Assembly (NCBI RefSeq): GCF_017813335.1
Contig: NZ_JAGIYY010000001.1
Coordinates: 1,166,001 to 1,230,000 of the forward strand
Reading direction: 5' to 3'
DNA: 64,000 nt
From: Tianweitania sediminis
GTDB lineage: Bacteria > Pseudomonadota > Alphaproteobacteria > Rhizobiales > Rhizobiaceae
Part shown: piece by piece, positions 16,944 through 25,420 of the stretch
Layout of the letters: each line of letters starts with the position of its first letter
How positions within the stretch are numbered: the stretch's first letter is position 1
The notes under the pieces: model-generated
What the model saw: the letters and a program-made list of their open reading frames with translations, nothing else
What the model was told of the DNA's origin: nothing
Database searches by the model: none
Translations under genes and position numbers: made by a program

Positions 16944-18189
16944 CCGCGGCGGCGGTGCTGCGCGCAGGCAGTGCGCTTGCCGCCACGCCAGCAATCTCAG
17001 CATCCAATGTGGTCAAGGCGTGGAGAGCACCGCCTTCCAGCGTTAATGCCATGTTGGGACGCTCAACCACGCGAAAAGAAAAGGCTTCGCTCCGCTGCCC
17101 GCCCAAAGTTCGGGCCAGCGCTTCCCGAATGGGCTCTTCCAGGAGGTCAAACGCCGTGGCCCCGATGCCGACCAGCGCCACCGGAGCAGGATCGATCAAC
17201 GCGAACAAGCTTCCAAGACCGTAGCCGATCGCCGTTCCGGCTTCGTGGAACGCCTCCCGCTCGGGACCATCCCGCTCGCGCGCTGCCACCATCAAGTCTT
17301 CCACTTGTGCGTCTGACACTGCTTTCTCCGGCATTTCGGTCGGCGGCAACCCCTTGGCGCGCCGCCAAAGCGCATAGCTGCCCGCATAGGCCTCAATGCA
17401 GCCGTTTCTGCCGCAACGGCACCGAGCACCGCCGGGTTGGTGCGTGACGTGGCCGAATTCTCCGGCCGACGACCGCGTTCCATGAAAAACCTCGCCGCGC
17501 AGCATCAAACCCATGCCGATGCCGTGGGAAAGCAGGAGCGCCACAAAGTTGCTGCGGTAAAGCGCTGGATCCCCTTGCTGGAGCGCGAAGACCAGCATGT
17601 TGCAATCGTTTTCGACGGTTGTTTGAACGCCGAAGCGAGCTTCAAGCAGATCGGCGAACGGAACGTCGCCGTGCGGCGTGATCGGCGACCATAAGAGGCT
17701 CCGGGCTTCGGCATCCGTCACCCCCTGGATCGCGAAAGCAATGCGGCGGACCGCTGCCGCCGGCCAGGGCCGGGCTGAAATAAGTTCTGCTATTTCGCTG
17801 GTCACCAGGTCAAGAAGATCGCTACGAGCCATGGAGGTGGTTGGCAGGTCGCAGCGCCGCTGCGCCTGCACCTTTCCCGCATAGTCCACCAGTGCAACGG
17901 ACAGATTGTTCAGCGACAAGAGAGCCGTCACCACCAGGGCGGCTTGCGGCTGCAGCGCCAGCGCAATTTGCGGCCGCCCGCGACGCCCCTGCATCGTGTC
18001 AGGGCTTTCGCATAGCACCCCGTCGCCGATCAGATCGGCAGAAATGGCAGAGATCGTGGAATGAGACAGTCGCGTGCGGTTCGCCAGTGCGGTGCGCGAC
18101 GTGGCGCCTCCAACCCGCACAGCCGAAAGAACCAGATGCCTGTTGCGCAAGCGCAGATCGTCCTGCCGGATGAGCATCGCCGATGCCAC
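16930..18189 (-). CDS. xylR: ROK-family transcriptional regulator, probable xylose repressor
   Basis: This 419-aa regulator has an N-terminal winged helix (GGATSRTALANRTRLSHSTISAISADLIGDGVL, then GRRGRPQ) and a ROK sugar-kinase-like domain. The zinc motif CRCGRNGCIEAYAG is intact, and VENDCNMLVFA lies in the substrate region. It diverges from xylF across 130 bases that hold an operator-like dyad, the usual arrangement for XylR-type ROK repressors. The xylose ligand is inferred from the neighbouring transporter. Confidence 0.85.
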   Translation of the reverse strand: MASAMLIRQDDLRLRNRHLVLSAVRVGGATSRTALANRTRLSHSTISAISADLIGDGVLCESPDTMQGRRGRPQIALALQPQAALVVTALLSLNNLSVALVDYAGKVQAQRRCDLPTTSMARSDLLDLVTSEIAELISARPWPAAAVRRIAFAIQGVTDAEARSLLWSPITPHGDVPFADLLEARFGVQTTVENDCNMLVFALQQGDPALYRSNFVALLLSHGIGMGLMLRGEVFHGTRSSAGEFGHVTHQPGGARCRCGRNGCIEAYAGSYALWRRAKGLPPTEMPEKAVSDAQVEDLMVAARERDGPEREAFHEAGTAIGYGLGSLFALIDPAPVALVGIGATAFDLLEEPIREALARTLGGQRSEAFSFRVVERPNMALTLEGGALHALTTLDAEIAGVAASALPARSTAAAAILR

Positions 18190-18225
18190 CGCTTCCCCCT
18201 CCAGATGCGTGAGCCGAAGGGATTA

Positions 18226-18274
18226 TTGACAGAAGGTCGGCTATGAGTCACACTTTTTTCGAAGCTCGAAAAAA
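18226..18274 (+). promoter_or_regulatory. xylF promoter region with ROK operator-like dyad
   Basis: TTGACA (18226-18231) is a good -35 box; the -10 is less clear. Just downstream, TTTTTTCGA (18254-18262) and TCGAAAAAA (18266-18274) form a 9-base inverted repeat with a 3-base spacer. Its position near the expected transcription start and next to the divergent ROK gene suggests a repressor site. Confidence 0.6.
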
Positions 18275-18319
18275 TGAGCTTTTTAAGCATTCACGCCACA
18301 GGCGTGCAGGGAGGAACTC

Positions 18320-19360
18320 ATGAAACGTTTGGCAACCGCCATGCTGGCGGGTGTTGCACTGTCGTTCGCTTTCGCTGGCGCCGCGCAAGCGGAAGGAAAG
18401 GTGATCGGCGTGTCCTGGTCGAACTTCCAGGAAGAACGCTGGAAGACCGATGAAGCCGCCATGAAGGCCGCCATCGAGGCTGCCGGCGACAAGTATATTT
18501 CCGCAGATGCGCAGTCTTCGGCATCCAAGCAGCTAACCGATGTGGAATCGCTGATTTCGCAAGGCGCCGACGCCCTCATCATTCTCGCACAGGATGCCAG
18601 CGCCATCGGACCTGCTGTGCAAAAGGCTGTCGACGAGGGCATTCCTGTGGTCGGCTATGACCGCCTGATCGACAACAAGGACGCGTTCTACCTCACGTTC
18701 GACAACGTTGAAGTCGGCCGCATGCAGGCTCGCGAAGTGTTCAAGGTGCAGCCCGAAGGCAACTACGTCTTCATCAAGGGCAGCGGTGCTGATCCGAACG
18801 CGGATTTCCTTTTCTCGGGCGCCATGGAGGTCCTGAAAGAGGCAATCGACAGCGGCAAGATCAAGAATGTCGGCGAAGCCTACACCGATGGCTGGCTGCC
18901 GGCGAACGCGCAGAAGAACATGGAGCAGTTCCTCACCGCCAACAACAACGAAGTCGACGCGGTTGTTGCGGCCAATGATGGAACGGCCGGCGGCGCGATC
19001 GCGGCGCTTGATGCGCAGGGCCTCGCCGGAAGTGTTCCGGTTTCGGGGCAGGATGCCGATCATGCCGCGCTGAACCGCGTTGCTCTCGGCACCCAAACCG
19101 TTTCGGTCTGGAAGGACTCTCGCGAGCTCGGCAAGACTGCCGCGGAGATCGCTTCCCAGCTGGCCGACGGCAAGGCGATGTCAGAAATCGCGGATGTCAC
19201 GACCTTCAAGTCGCCATCCGGAACCGAGTTGACCTCGATGTTCCTTACCCCGGTTCCGATCACCAAGGACAACTTGAACCTTGTGATCGACGCGGGCTGG
19301 ATCTCGAAGGAAGCCGCTTGCCAGGGCGTCAGCGCCGGCTCGGTTGCTGCCTGCAACTAA
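18320..19360 (+). CDS. xylF: Xylose-type ABC transporter, periplasmic binding protein XylF
   Basis: This 346-aa type I sugar-binding protein has a signal peptide of about 24 residues (ending AAQA-EG). The mature part follows XylF closely: [70 protein letters not shown] and [14 protein letters not shown]. It would bind D-xylose or a related pentose. A strong hairpin after the stop probably keeps the binding protein in excess over xylH-xylG. Confidence 0.93.
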   Translation: MKRLATAMLAGVALSFAFAGAAQAEGKVIGVSWSNFQEERWKTDEAAMKAAIEAAGDKYISADAQSSASKQLTDVESLISQGADALIILAQDASAIGPAVQKAVDEGIPVVGYDRLIDNKDAFYLTFDNVEVGRMQAREVFKVQPEGNYVFIKGSGADPNADFLFSGAMEVLKEAIDSGKIKNVGEAYTDGWLPANAQKNMEQFLTANNNEVDAVVAANDGTAGGAIAALDAQGLAGSVPVSGQDADHAALNRVALGTQTVSVWKDSRELGKTAAEIASQLADGKAMSEIADVTTFKSPSGTELTSMFLTPVPITKDNLNLVIDAGWISKEAACQGVSAGSVAACN

Positions 19361-19370
19361 GCCCAACATC

Positions 19371-19410
19371 AAGCGGGTACGCGACCTAGGTTCGCGTACC
19401 CGCTTCTTTG
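19371..19410 (+). terminator. Hairpin/attenuator between xylF and xylH
   Basis: Perfect 14-base arms (19371-19384 and 19392-19405) close a seven-base loop, with a weak T-rich tail (CTTTG). It probably acts as a partial terminator or a 3' stabiliser for xylF mRNA. Confidence 0.65.
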
Positions 19411-19476
19411 CTATTCTAGCCGAAGCACCACGCCGGCTACTTGAGATCCGCGGCATCGATGCGCGGGAGGGCATTC

Positions 19477-20790
19477 ATGACCGACATCACCACTGCACCG
19501 GTGGATCGAGCGCGCGCATCCGAACTTGGCTTTGCCGGCCGCTTCTTGAAGGCAACTGAGCTCGACGTCCGCATGCTCGGCATGCTGGCAGCCCTGGTGC
19601 TGATTTGGATCACCCTGCATATTCTTTCCGGCGGATTGTTTCTGACGCCGCGCAATCTCTGGAACCTGTCGGTCCAGTCTGCCTCCGTTGCGATCATGGC
19701 AACGGGCATGGTGCTGGTAATCGTGACACGCAACATCGACCTTTCCGTCGGTTCGGTCCTTGGTTTCTGCGCCATGGTCATGGGGGTCATGCAGACCCAG
19801 TGGCTGCCGCAATATCTCGGCGTCCCAATCGGCAGCTCCTATCTTTGGGTGCTTGCGCTTTGTTCAGGACTTGTTGCTGGTGTCGTGATCGGCGGCCTGC
19901 AGGGGTATGTCATCGCATATATGGGCGTTCCCGCCTTTATCGTGACACTTGGCGGTCTCCTTGTGTGGCGGGGTGGCGCCTGGTGGCTGACGAGTGGCCA
20001 GACGGTGGCTCCCATGGACCCCACCTATCGCCTGATGGGCGGCGGACCTGAAGGCGCGATTGGCTCGACCTGGAGCTGGGTGGTCGCTGTTGTCGCCTGC
20101 ATCGGAGTTCTTTTTCTGCTCCGGTCGGTGCGCCAGCAGCGCAAGCGCTTCCATTTCCCCTTGAAACCGGTTTGGGCGGAAGTCCTTCTTGGCGTTGTCG
20201 CCTGCGTGGCGATCCTTGGCGCGGTTTGGGTGGCCAACTCCTATTATTGGCCCGCCGGCATCGTCCGGCGCTATGCTGCGGAAAACAACATCGCTGTCCC
20301 AGATGGCGGCCTGCAGATCGCGCATGGCATCGCCATCCCGGTTCTGATGGCGATCACGGTCGGGATCGTGATGACCTTCATCACCACGCGCACGCGGTTC
20401 GGCCGTTATGTATTTGCGATCGGCGGCAACCCGGAAGCCGCGGCACTTGCCGGCATTGCCACGCGCTGGGTCACCATGAAGATCTTCATGCTGATGGGCC
20501 TTCTTGCCGGCATCAGCGCGGCCATTTCGTCTGCCCGTCTAAACGCATCCACTAATGCGCTCGGCACGCTGGACGAACTGCTGGTGATCGCTGCAGCCGT
20601 GATTGGAGGCACATCGCTGGCCGGTGGCTCCGGGACGGTGGTTGGGGCGATGCTCGGCGCCCTCCTGATGCAGTCATTGCAATCCGGCATGGTCCTGCTC
20701 GGCATCGACACGCCCCTTCAGAACATCGTGGTCGGCCTCGTCCTCGTGCTCGCGGTTTGGGTGGACACGATTTATCGCAAGCGGCTTTGA
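19477..20790 (+). CDS. xylH: Xylose-type ABC transporter permease XylH
   Basis: This 437-aa permease of the branched-chain/ribose (BPD_transp_2) family has about ten membrane segments. [43 protein letters not shown] and [28 protein letters not shown] are the usual landmarks. It is longer than RbsC, as XylH proteins are, owing to a central insertion (about residues 185-270). ATG 19477 follows GGGAGGG; an upstream in-frame ATG lacks a ribosome site. Confidence 0.92.
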   Translation: MTDITTAPVDRARASELGFAGRFLKATELDVRMLGMLAALVLIWITLHILSGGLFLTPRNLWNLSVQSASVAIMATGMVLVIVTRNIDLSVGSVLGFCAMVMGVMQTQWLPQYLGVPIGSSYLWVLALCSGLVAGVVIGGLQGYVIAYMGVPAFIVTLGGLLVWRGGAWWLTSGQTVAPMDPTYRLMGGGPEGAIGSTWSWVVAVVACIGVLFLLRSVRQQRKRFHFPLKPVWAEVLLGVVACVAILGAVWVANSYYWPAGIVRRYAAENNIAVPDGGLQIAHGIAIPVLMAITVGIVMTFITTRTRFGRYVFAIGGNPEAAALAGIATRWVTMKIFMLMGLLAGISAAISSARLNASTNALGTLDELLVIAAAVIGGTSLAGGSGTVVGAMLGALLMQSLQSGMVLLGIDTPLQNIVVGLVLVLAVWVDTIYRKRL

Positions 20791-20797
20791 GGGCAGG

Positions 20798-21613
20798 ATG
20801 ACCATCATGACCAATCAAGGACCCGCCACTCCAACTGCAACGCCGTTGGTGGACATGCGCGACATCTCGATCGCGTTTGGCGGCATTCGCGCTGTCGATG
20901 GTGCGTCGATCGACCTTTACCCGGGCGAGGTCGTCGCGCTGCTCGGGCACAATGGCGCGGGGAAGTCGACCCTGATCAAGATCCTGTCGGGCGCCTACAA
21001 GCGCGATACCGGCACCATCTTCGTCAATGGACAGGAAGCGTCCATCAGCAGCCCGCGTGACGCAAAGGGCTACGGCATCGAGACGATCTACCAGACGCTC
21101 GCCTTGGCCGACAATGTGGATGCTGCGGCAAACCTTTTTCTCGGGCGAGAATTGAAAACTGCCTGGGGCACGCTCGACGATGTGGCGATGGAAGCTGAAG
21201 CCCGCAAGGTGATGGGGCGGCTCAACCCGCGCTTCCAGCGCTTCAAGGACCCGGTGAGCCGCTTGTCAGGCGGCCAGCGACAGTCTGTGGCAATCGCGCG
21301 CGCGATCCTCTTCAACGCCCGCATCCTGATCATGGATGAGCCAACGGCAGCCCTCGGGCCGCAGGAGACTGCTCAGGTTGGGGAACTCGTGAAGCAGTTG
21401 AAGGCCGACGGCATCGGCATCTTCCTGATCAGCCACGACATCCATGATGTTTTCGATCTGGCGGACCGCGTCTGTGTCATGAAGAACGGTCAGGTGGTGG
21501 GCACGGCTCGCACCACCGACGTGACGCAGGACGAGGTTCTCGGGATGATCATCCTCGGAAAGTGCCCGCCGGGGGCCGTTCCGGGTCCGGGTGCCGTCAG
21601 GGCTGCCGCCTGA
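20798..21613 (+). CDS. xylG: Sugar ABC transporter ATP-binding protein, single-domain XylG-like
   Basis: This 271-aa ATPase has one nucleotide-binding domain: Walker [11 protein letters not shown]-loop region [12 protein letters not shown], signature [14 protein letters not shown], Walker [14 protein letters not shown] and the H-loop ISHDIHDVF. Canonical XylG proteins fuse two such domains in about 500 aa. The short form resembles FrcA-type subunits of rhizobial sugar importers. ATG 20798 and ATG 20807 are both possible starts. No xylose isomerase or xylulokinase gene is in the window. Confidence 0.88.
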   Translation: MTIMTNQGPATPTATPLVDMRDISIAFGGIRAVDGASIDLYPGEVVALLGHNGAGKSTLIKILSGAYKRDTGTIFVNGQEASISSPRDAKGYGIETIYQTLALADNVDAAANLFLGRELKTAWGTLDDVAMEAEARKVMGRLNPRFQRFKDPVSRLSGGQRQSVAIARAILFNARILIMDEPTAALGPQETAQVGELVKQLKADGIGIFLISHDIHDVFDLADRVCVMKNGQVVGTARTTDVTQDEVLGMIILGKCPPGAVPGPGAVRAAA

Positions 21614-21653
21614 TATCGACAGCGATCTCCGGAATGGCCGCTTGACGCGAGAA

Positions 21654-21687
21654 TAAAAAAAGAGGCCCGAAAGGACCTCTTTTTTTC
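21654..21687. terminator. Bidirectional terminator between xylG and the lipoprotein gene
   Basis: A run of seven A, the arm AGAGGCCC, a GAAA loop, the arm GGACCTCT and a run of seven T form a classic intrinsic terminator usable on either strand. It serves xylG on the plus strand and the gene at 21705 on the minus strand. Confidence 0.85.
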
Positions 21688-21704
21688 GAAAACCGGCGCG
21701 TTGT

Positions 21705-21953
21705 TTAGCAGCGTGCTTCGTAGCGACGGCCCGTGCGACGGTCCTCATACAGACAATAGCCCGGCGTTGCTGCACGCCCAACAAGATAGCCTGCAACTGC
21801 GCCGGCGCCTGCGCCGATCAGAGCACCTTCGGTGCCGCCGGCCAGACCGCCAATTGCTGCGCCACCAACGCCGCCGACCACCGCGCTTTGCTCAGCCGTC
21901 GTGCAACCTGCTACGGTGCCAAGGGCTGCTACTGCAAAAATCGTCTTCTTCAT
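21705..21953 (-). CDS. Small glycine-zipper outer membrane lipoprotein
   Basis: This 82-aa protein has a lipoprotein signal with the lipobox cysteine at residue 17 (LGTVAGC). A glycine-zipper segment follows (VVGGVGGAAIGGLAGGTEGALIGAGAGAVAGYLVG) and then a short basic tail with two cysteines. Such proteins lie at the outer membrane and are often stress-linked. It is the left-most member of a block of small envelope genes around the phyR locus. Confidence 0.82.
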   Translation of the reverse strand: MKKTIFAVAALGTVAGCTTAEQSAVVGGVGGAAIGGLAGGTEGALIGAGAGAVAGYLVGRAATPGYCLYEDRRTGRRYEARC

Positions 21954-22015
21954 TCCGTGCTCTCCTCAAAACAAAGCCTGCTGCGGATCATCAGCAAGTT
22001 TGTGGCCTCGGCAAT

Positions 22016-22336
22016 TTATTCCTGCCCCACGTAGCGGTCCTGTTTGGCAGCTGTTGCAACCATGACATCCGGAACTTCTACGGCTGCGTACAACGTCCCA
22101 TCCGGCTGGAGGTTCCACACGAGTTCTGCATCTTCCTCTTCCATGGCCGGGTCGACAGCGACGCACTTGGCCATGACTTGCGGAAAGCGACCGCTCAGAT
22201 CCAGCAGAGCAGGATTGACCTCAGCATCGCACTCTTCAGCACTTTCGAAGATTGCCGTCGGAGCCGGAAGCTCCTGGCAGTGAGCCATGTCGTCCGAGCA
22301 GCCAATCAGCAGGAGAACAGCAGCAATATGTTCCAT
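22016..22336 (-). CDS. Small predicted lipoprotein, unknown function
   Basis: This 106-aa protein opens MEHIAAVLLLIGCSDDMAHC, which reads as a short lipoprotein signal with the lipobox LLIGC. The mature part is acidic and contains three further cysteines. The ATG at 22336 has AAAGG about 8 bases upstream, better placed than for the ATG at 22345. Bases 22337-22755 upstream hold a weak EcfG-like site (18-base spacer) and the terminator of the next gene, and no other gene that I can see. Confidence 0.6.
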   Translation of the reverse strand: MEHIAAVLLLIGCSDDMAHCQELPAPTAIFESAEECDAEVNPALLDLSGRFPQVMAKCVAVDPAMEEEDAELVWNLQPDGTLYAAVEVPDVMVATAAKQDRYVGQE

Positions 22337-22667
22337 GTTGAACATCCTTTCGCCGTCAACAACGGATGATCCCGCCGAGAGGTTCCTTCTTCGTTTCTTT
22401 CTTGTGCTTCGGCATTGTTGTTGCCGACTTGCGAAAGAGGATCGGCCCTGTTCGCAGCGCGGCACGTTTCGCATGCACTTGCTGCCGCTGGACAGGGCTA
22501 ACTCCAGCACGCATCGCTCCGGTAAATTTTTTTCTTGAACAGCCGGAACCAGATCTTCGTCTGCGCTTTATTGCTGCAACACGAGGCGTCGCGTTCTATC
22601 GCCCCCCACCCCAAAGCGGTGCTCTCGTGCTTCGTCGGGAACGATCCCCCCTCGGTTCCTGACATTA

Positions 22668-22694
22668 AAAAGCCGGCCTCAAGGGCCGGCTTTT
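22668..22694 (-). terminator. Intrinsic terminator of the DUF1328 gene
   Basis: The arms AAAAGCCGGCC (22668-22678) and GGCCGGCTTTT (22684-22694) close a five-base loop. The minus strand leaves a run of U, so it ends the transcript of the small gene at 22756-22920. Confidence 0.75.
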
Positions 22695-22755
22695 CTTTTG
22701 TGCCTTCTAAGGCTTCAATCCAAAGCGGGCAGCCGCGTGGCAGCCCTTCACGTTC

Positions 22756-22920
22756 TCACAGAACGCGGCGGAGAACTCCGGTGAAAAGCGAGATCACGAT
22801 GAAGCTGCCGAACAGCGCAGCCAGAACCGGCGTGATGCCGATGGCGGCAGCGCTCATGCCGACGCCCAGAGCGCCAGCAATCGCCGCAACAACGGAAGCC
22901 ACGAGAAACCAATAAAGCAT
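22756..22920 (-). CDS. DUF1328 (YtjA-type) small membrane protein
   Basis: This 54-aa protein (MLYWFLVASVVAAIAGALG...) has two membrane segments and matches the DUF1328 family layout: LYWFLVASVVAAIAGALGVG, a short GITPVLAALFG stretch and FIVISLFTGVL. The ATG at 22920 has an AGGGAAG ribosome site. These proteins are abundant in Alphaproteobacteria and often belong to general stress regulons, but their function is unknown. Confidence 0.75.
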   Translation of the reverse strand: MLYWFLVASVVAAIAGALGVGMSAAAIGITPVLAALFGSFIVISLFTGVLRRVL

Positions 22921-22987
22921 CGTCACTACTTCCCTAACAATTCGACGCGGGGTGCGAGCCTCAATCAGCTCGACAGGAGCACATGCA

Positions 22988-23027
22988 CAAAGGTCACGCC
23001 ACGCGATCGCGACGGGACCTTTGCACT
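22988..23027. repeat. Inverted repeat between DUF1328 gene and phyR
   Basis: CAAAGGTC near 22988 pairs with GACCTTTG near 23020-23027, enclosing an internal CGCGATCGCG palindrome. It could fold in the phyR 3' untranslated region, but there is no T-tract. Confidence 0.4.
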
Positions 23028-23081
23028 TGCTTACTCTTTTATTTAGTATCCGCTGTCTGAACGTTTGCTGAACGGCAGGGT

Positions 23082-23876
23082 TCAGGCTGCAGCGCGGCTT
23101 TGCTGATCAAAGAAAAGCGCCTGGCTGATCAGGGCCTTCACCATGTCGGGGTTGAAGGGCTTGGTGACGAGGAAAGCCGGTTCAGGGCGCTCCCCGGTCA
23201 GGAGACGCTCGGGAAATGCCGTGATGAAGATCACGGGAATCGCGCGGTCGGCGAGGATTTCATTCACGGCGTCGATGCCGGAACTGCCGTCGGCCAACTG
23301 AATGTCCGCCAGAACCATCTTGGGATTGGTGCGGTGGAAAAGGTCAGTCGCTTCCGAGTGGGTGCGTGCCACGCCGACAACCCGATGCCCCAGGCTTTCC
23401 ACCATCTCCTCGATGTCCATCGCGATCAGGGGCTCATCCTCGATCACCATGATATCGGTCGCCACCTGGCGCGAGATCTCGTTGCTGGCTTCGGTCAGCA
23501 GTTCGGAAAACTCCGCGTCTGAAACATCCAGGATTTCGGCCGCTTCGGTATCCGTGAAACCCTCCACCGCGACGAGCAGAAAGGCCTGCCGCGGGCGTGG
23601 TGCGAGCGCCGACAGATTTGCCATTGCGCTCTGTTCCCAAGCGGAACTCGGCGATTCCTGGGGAACGCGGACAACGATCGAAGTGAACAGCTTCGCAAAG
23701 ATCTTGTAGAGCGCGATCTTCTCGTTGCTCGCCTGCGGAAAAATCGAAACGTCGGCAATGATGGCTTCGAGCATGGCTGCCACGAGCGCATCCCCGCTCG
23801 TTTGCGAACCTGAAACCGCTCGCGAGAAACGCCGCAAATAGGGCAGGTGCGGAGCGATCGACGAGGAAAGACTCAT
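23082..23876 (-). CDS. phyR: General stress response anti-anti-sigma regulator PhyR
   Basis: This 264-aa protein has an N-terminal ECF-sigma-like domain (about residues 1-130, including AFLLVAVEGFTDTEAAEILDVSDAEF) and a C-terminal receiver (140-255). The phosphoacceptor is Asp191 (LADIQLADGSSGIDAV), the acidic pair Glu146-Asp147, the conserved Thr219 and Lys239. When phosphorylated the sigma-like domain sequesters NepR and frees EcfG. It diverges from nepR-ecfG and has its own EcfG-type promoter, giving positive feedback. Confidence 0.97.
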   Translation of the reverse strand: MSLSSSIAPHLPYLRRFSRAVSGSQTSGDALVAAMLEAIIADVSIFPQASNEKIALYKIFAKLFTSIVVRVPQESPSSAWEQSAMANLSALAPRPRQAFLLVAVEGFTDTEAAEILDVSDAEFSELLTEASNEISRQVATDIMVIEDEPLIAMDIEEMVESLGHRVVGVARTHSEATDLFHRTNPKMVLADIQLADGSSGIDAVNEILADRAIPVIFITAFPERLLTGERPEPAFLVTKPFNPDMVKALISQALFFDQQSRAAA

Positions 23877-23928
23877 GTTTGGTAATATCCCTCAGGTAGG
23901 AAGTGAGCGCCATGCGCGCCTGTCCCAT

Positions 23929-23953
23929 AACACCATCGCGCGAAAAATGTTCC
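23929..23953 (-). promoter_or_regulatory. EcfG-type promoter of phyR
   Basis: On the minus strand GGAAC (23949-23953), 17 bases and GTT (23929-23931) match the EcfG pattern. The phyR start codon is about 50 bases downstream. Confidence 0.8.
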
Positions 23954-23972
23954 TGACGGAAGGAACATTTTT
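23943..23972. repeat. Perfect inverted repeat joining the two divergent EcfG -35 boxes
   Basis: AAAAATGTTCC (23943-23953) and GGAACATTTTT (23962-23972) are perfect 11-base complements around an 8-base centre. Each arm contains the -35 box of one divergent promoter. Confidence 0.85.
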
Positions 23973-23986
23973 ATAGCGAGACCGTT
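23962..23986 (+). promoter_or_regulatory. EcfG-type promoter of nepR-ecfG
   Basis: GGAAC (23962-23966), a 17-base spacer and GTT (23984-23986) read toward nepR, whose start lies 85 bases downstream. Confidence 0.8.
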
Positions 23987-24070
23987 TAGTGCAGCTTGTG
24001 CGCCGGCGAAGAGTGTCGGTAGCCGCGCTGTGCCGAGGCCGGTGCTAAAGAAACTAAGGGCGGTTCGAGA

Positions 24071-24268
24071 ATGAGCGAAAACAACAAATCCGTGCGGCAG
24101 CCAGGCGCGCGGGAGAATGGACACCTTGATCCGCTTGGAACGAATTCCGAAATAGGTAGGAAGCTGAAGCAATTCTACGACGGCATCGTTTCGGACACCG
24201 TGCCGGATCGGTTTGCGGATCTGCTGAGCAAGCTTGAAGCGGCTGACAGCGCCCGCAAGAAGGACTGA
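24071..24268 (+). CDS. nepR: Anti-sigma factor NepR
   Basis: This 65-aa protein has the NepR core: IGRKLKQFYDGIVSDTVPDRFADLLSKLE, two helices joined by a VPDRF turn. It holds EcfG inactive until phosphorylated PhyR takes it away. Its stop overlaps the first ATG of ecfG (TGATG), so translation is coupled and keeps anti-sigma and sigma in balance. Confidence 0.95.
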   Translation: MSENNKSVRQPGARENGHLDPLGTNSEIGRKLKQFYDGIVSDTVPDRFADLLSKLEAADSARKKD

Positions 24269-24822
24269 TGATGTCAGACGGCCAGCAATTCAAACAGGAC
24301 TTGCTTGGCGCGATTCCAAGCCTTCGTGCTTTCGGCGTTTCCTTGACGCAGAATTCCGACAAGGCCGACGATCTCGTGCAAGAAACCCTCGTCAAGGCTT
24401 GGGACAAACAAGCCAGCTTCCAGCCTGGGACAAACCTCAAGGCGTGGCTGTTCACCATCCTGCGCAACGAATTTTATTCGCAGATGCGCAAGCGCGGACG
24501 CGAGGTTCAAGACAGCGACGGCGCCATGACCGCGCGCCTTGCTATCCATCCTTCGCAGCATGGCTCGCTGGATCTGGAAGATTTCAGAACCGCTTTGGAA
24601 ACGCTACCGGAAGATCAGCGTGAAGCGATCATCCTGATCGGCGCTTCGGGCTTTTCGTATGAAGAAGCTGCCGAGATCTGCGATTGCGCGGTGGGCACGA
24701 TCAAGAGCCGGGTGAGCCGAGCGCGAACACGGTTGCAGGAAATCCTGAAGGTTTCCGGAGAAGCGGATTACGGCCCTGACGCGATCTCGTCGCATGTGAT
24801 GGGCTCAGGCGCCGGCGTTTAG
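24268..24822 (+). CDS. ecfG: ECF sigma factor EcfG (ECF15), general stress response
   Basis: This 184-aa sigma factor has region 2 (DKADDLVQETLVKAWDKQASFQPGTNLKAWLFTILRNEFYS, about residues 30-75) and region 4 (ALETLPEDQREAIILIGASGFSYEEAAEICDCAVGTIKSRVSRARTRL, about 112-160). The linkage to phyR and nepR identifies it as EcfG. Two ATG codons in tandem (24268 and 24271) are possible starts. The stop TAG overlaps the TAA of the convergent receiver gene by four bases. Confidence 0.96.
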   Translation: MMSDGQQFKQDLLGAIPSLRAFGVSLTQNSDKADDLVQETLVKAWDKQASFQPGTNLKAWLFTILRNEFYSQMRKRGREVQDSDGAMTARLAIHPSQHGSLDLEDFRTALETLPEDQREAIILIGASGFSYEEAAEICDCAVGTIKSRVSRARTRLQEILKVSGEADYGPDAISSHVMGSGAGV

Positions 24823-25226
24823 GACGCCGGAGCCGTTTCGCTCGAGGGTTCCGACGCCTTCATTGCCGAACGCAGCGCGGCCACGAGTTGCGGCGCCGCA
24901 TAGGGCTTCGTCACGACCGGCACGTCTTCGAAGGCCTGGAAGGCTTCTTCGCGCTGCGACAAGCCTGTTGCAAACACAAAAGGTATGTTCCGGTCGCGAA
25001 GGCGGTGGGCGAGATCGAAAGTCGCGCCGCCGTCGATCATCACGTCGATAACCGCCACGTCGACTGCGTCAGCCGTGATGACATCTTCGGTAATCTCCGC
25101 CAAAGCCCGGAAAACAAGCACCTCCGCGCATCCTTCGTCGCGGCAAATATGCTCGACGTCCAGGGCAATCAGGAACTCATCTTCCAGCAAAAGGACGCGT
25201 TTGCCCGCAAGGGCCTTGTCTGCCAA
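24819..25226 (-). CDS. Single-domain response regulator (receiver only)
   Basis: This protein of about 135 aa is a lone receiver. It has the acidic residues in VLLLEDEFLIALD, the phosphoacceptor Asp61 (VAVIDVMIDGG), the switch region FVFATG and the Lys in VVTKPYAAPQL. No output domain follows. The TTG at 25226 was chosen because GGAG lies about 8 bases upstream and the fold starts a few residues later; GTG 25295 would add 23 residues. The position next to ecfG and an HWE kinase suggests a phosphate sink or relay in stress signalling, as for other receivers at phyR loci. Confidence 0.8.
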   Translation of the reverse strand: MADKALAGKRVLLLEDEFLIALDVEHICRDEGCAEVLVFRALAEITEDVITADAVDVAVIDVMIDGGATFDLAHRLRDRNIPFVFATGLSQREEAFQAFEDVPVVTKPYAAPQLVAALRSAMKASEPSSETAPAS

Positions 25227-25365
25227 ACCTCGAACTCCTACCGCCGTGCGTCCTGCTTCGCGTTCATCCCGCCCTGTGTCATTTAAATAAGACACGTTCA
25301 GGCCAAGGTCTGGCGGGCAGCTGACAGCGTATGGTTGGCTGCCGCAACTTTCTTGATCTTGTTCT

Positions 25366-25390
25366 GGAACCTCCGCCGTGCTTGCCCGTT
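25366..25390 (+). promoter_or_regulatory. EcfG-type promoter of second DUF883 gene
   Basis: GGAAC (25366-25370), 17 bases, GTT (25388-25390), ending 30 bases before the start codon at 25421. Confidence 0.65.
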
Positions 25391-25420
25391 CTCAGCGCGT
25401 TAAGGCAACAGGAGTAACTC

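Noticed and set aside
22366-22389. EcfG promoter for the small lipoprotein gene at 22336
   Set aside because: GGAAC and GTT are present on the minus strand but separated by 18 bases, outside the 16-17 seen in the accepted sites.
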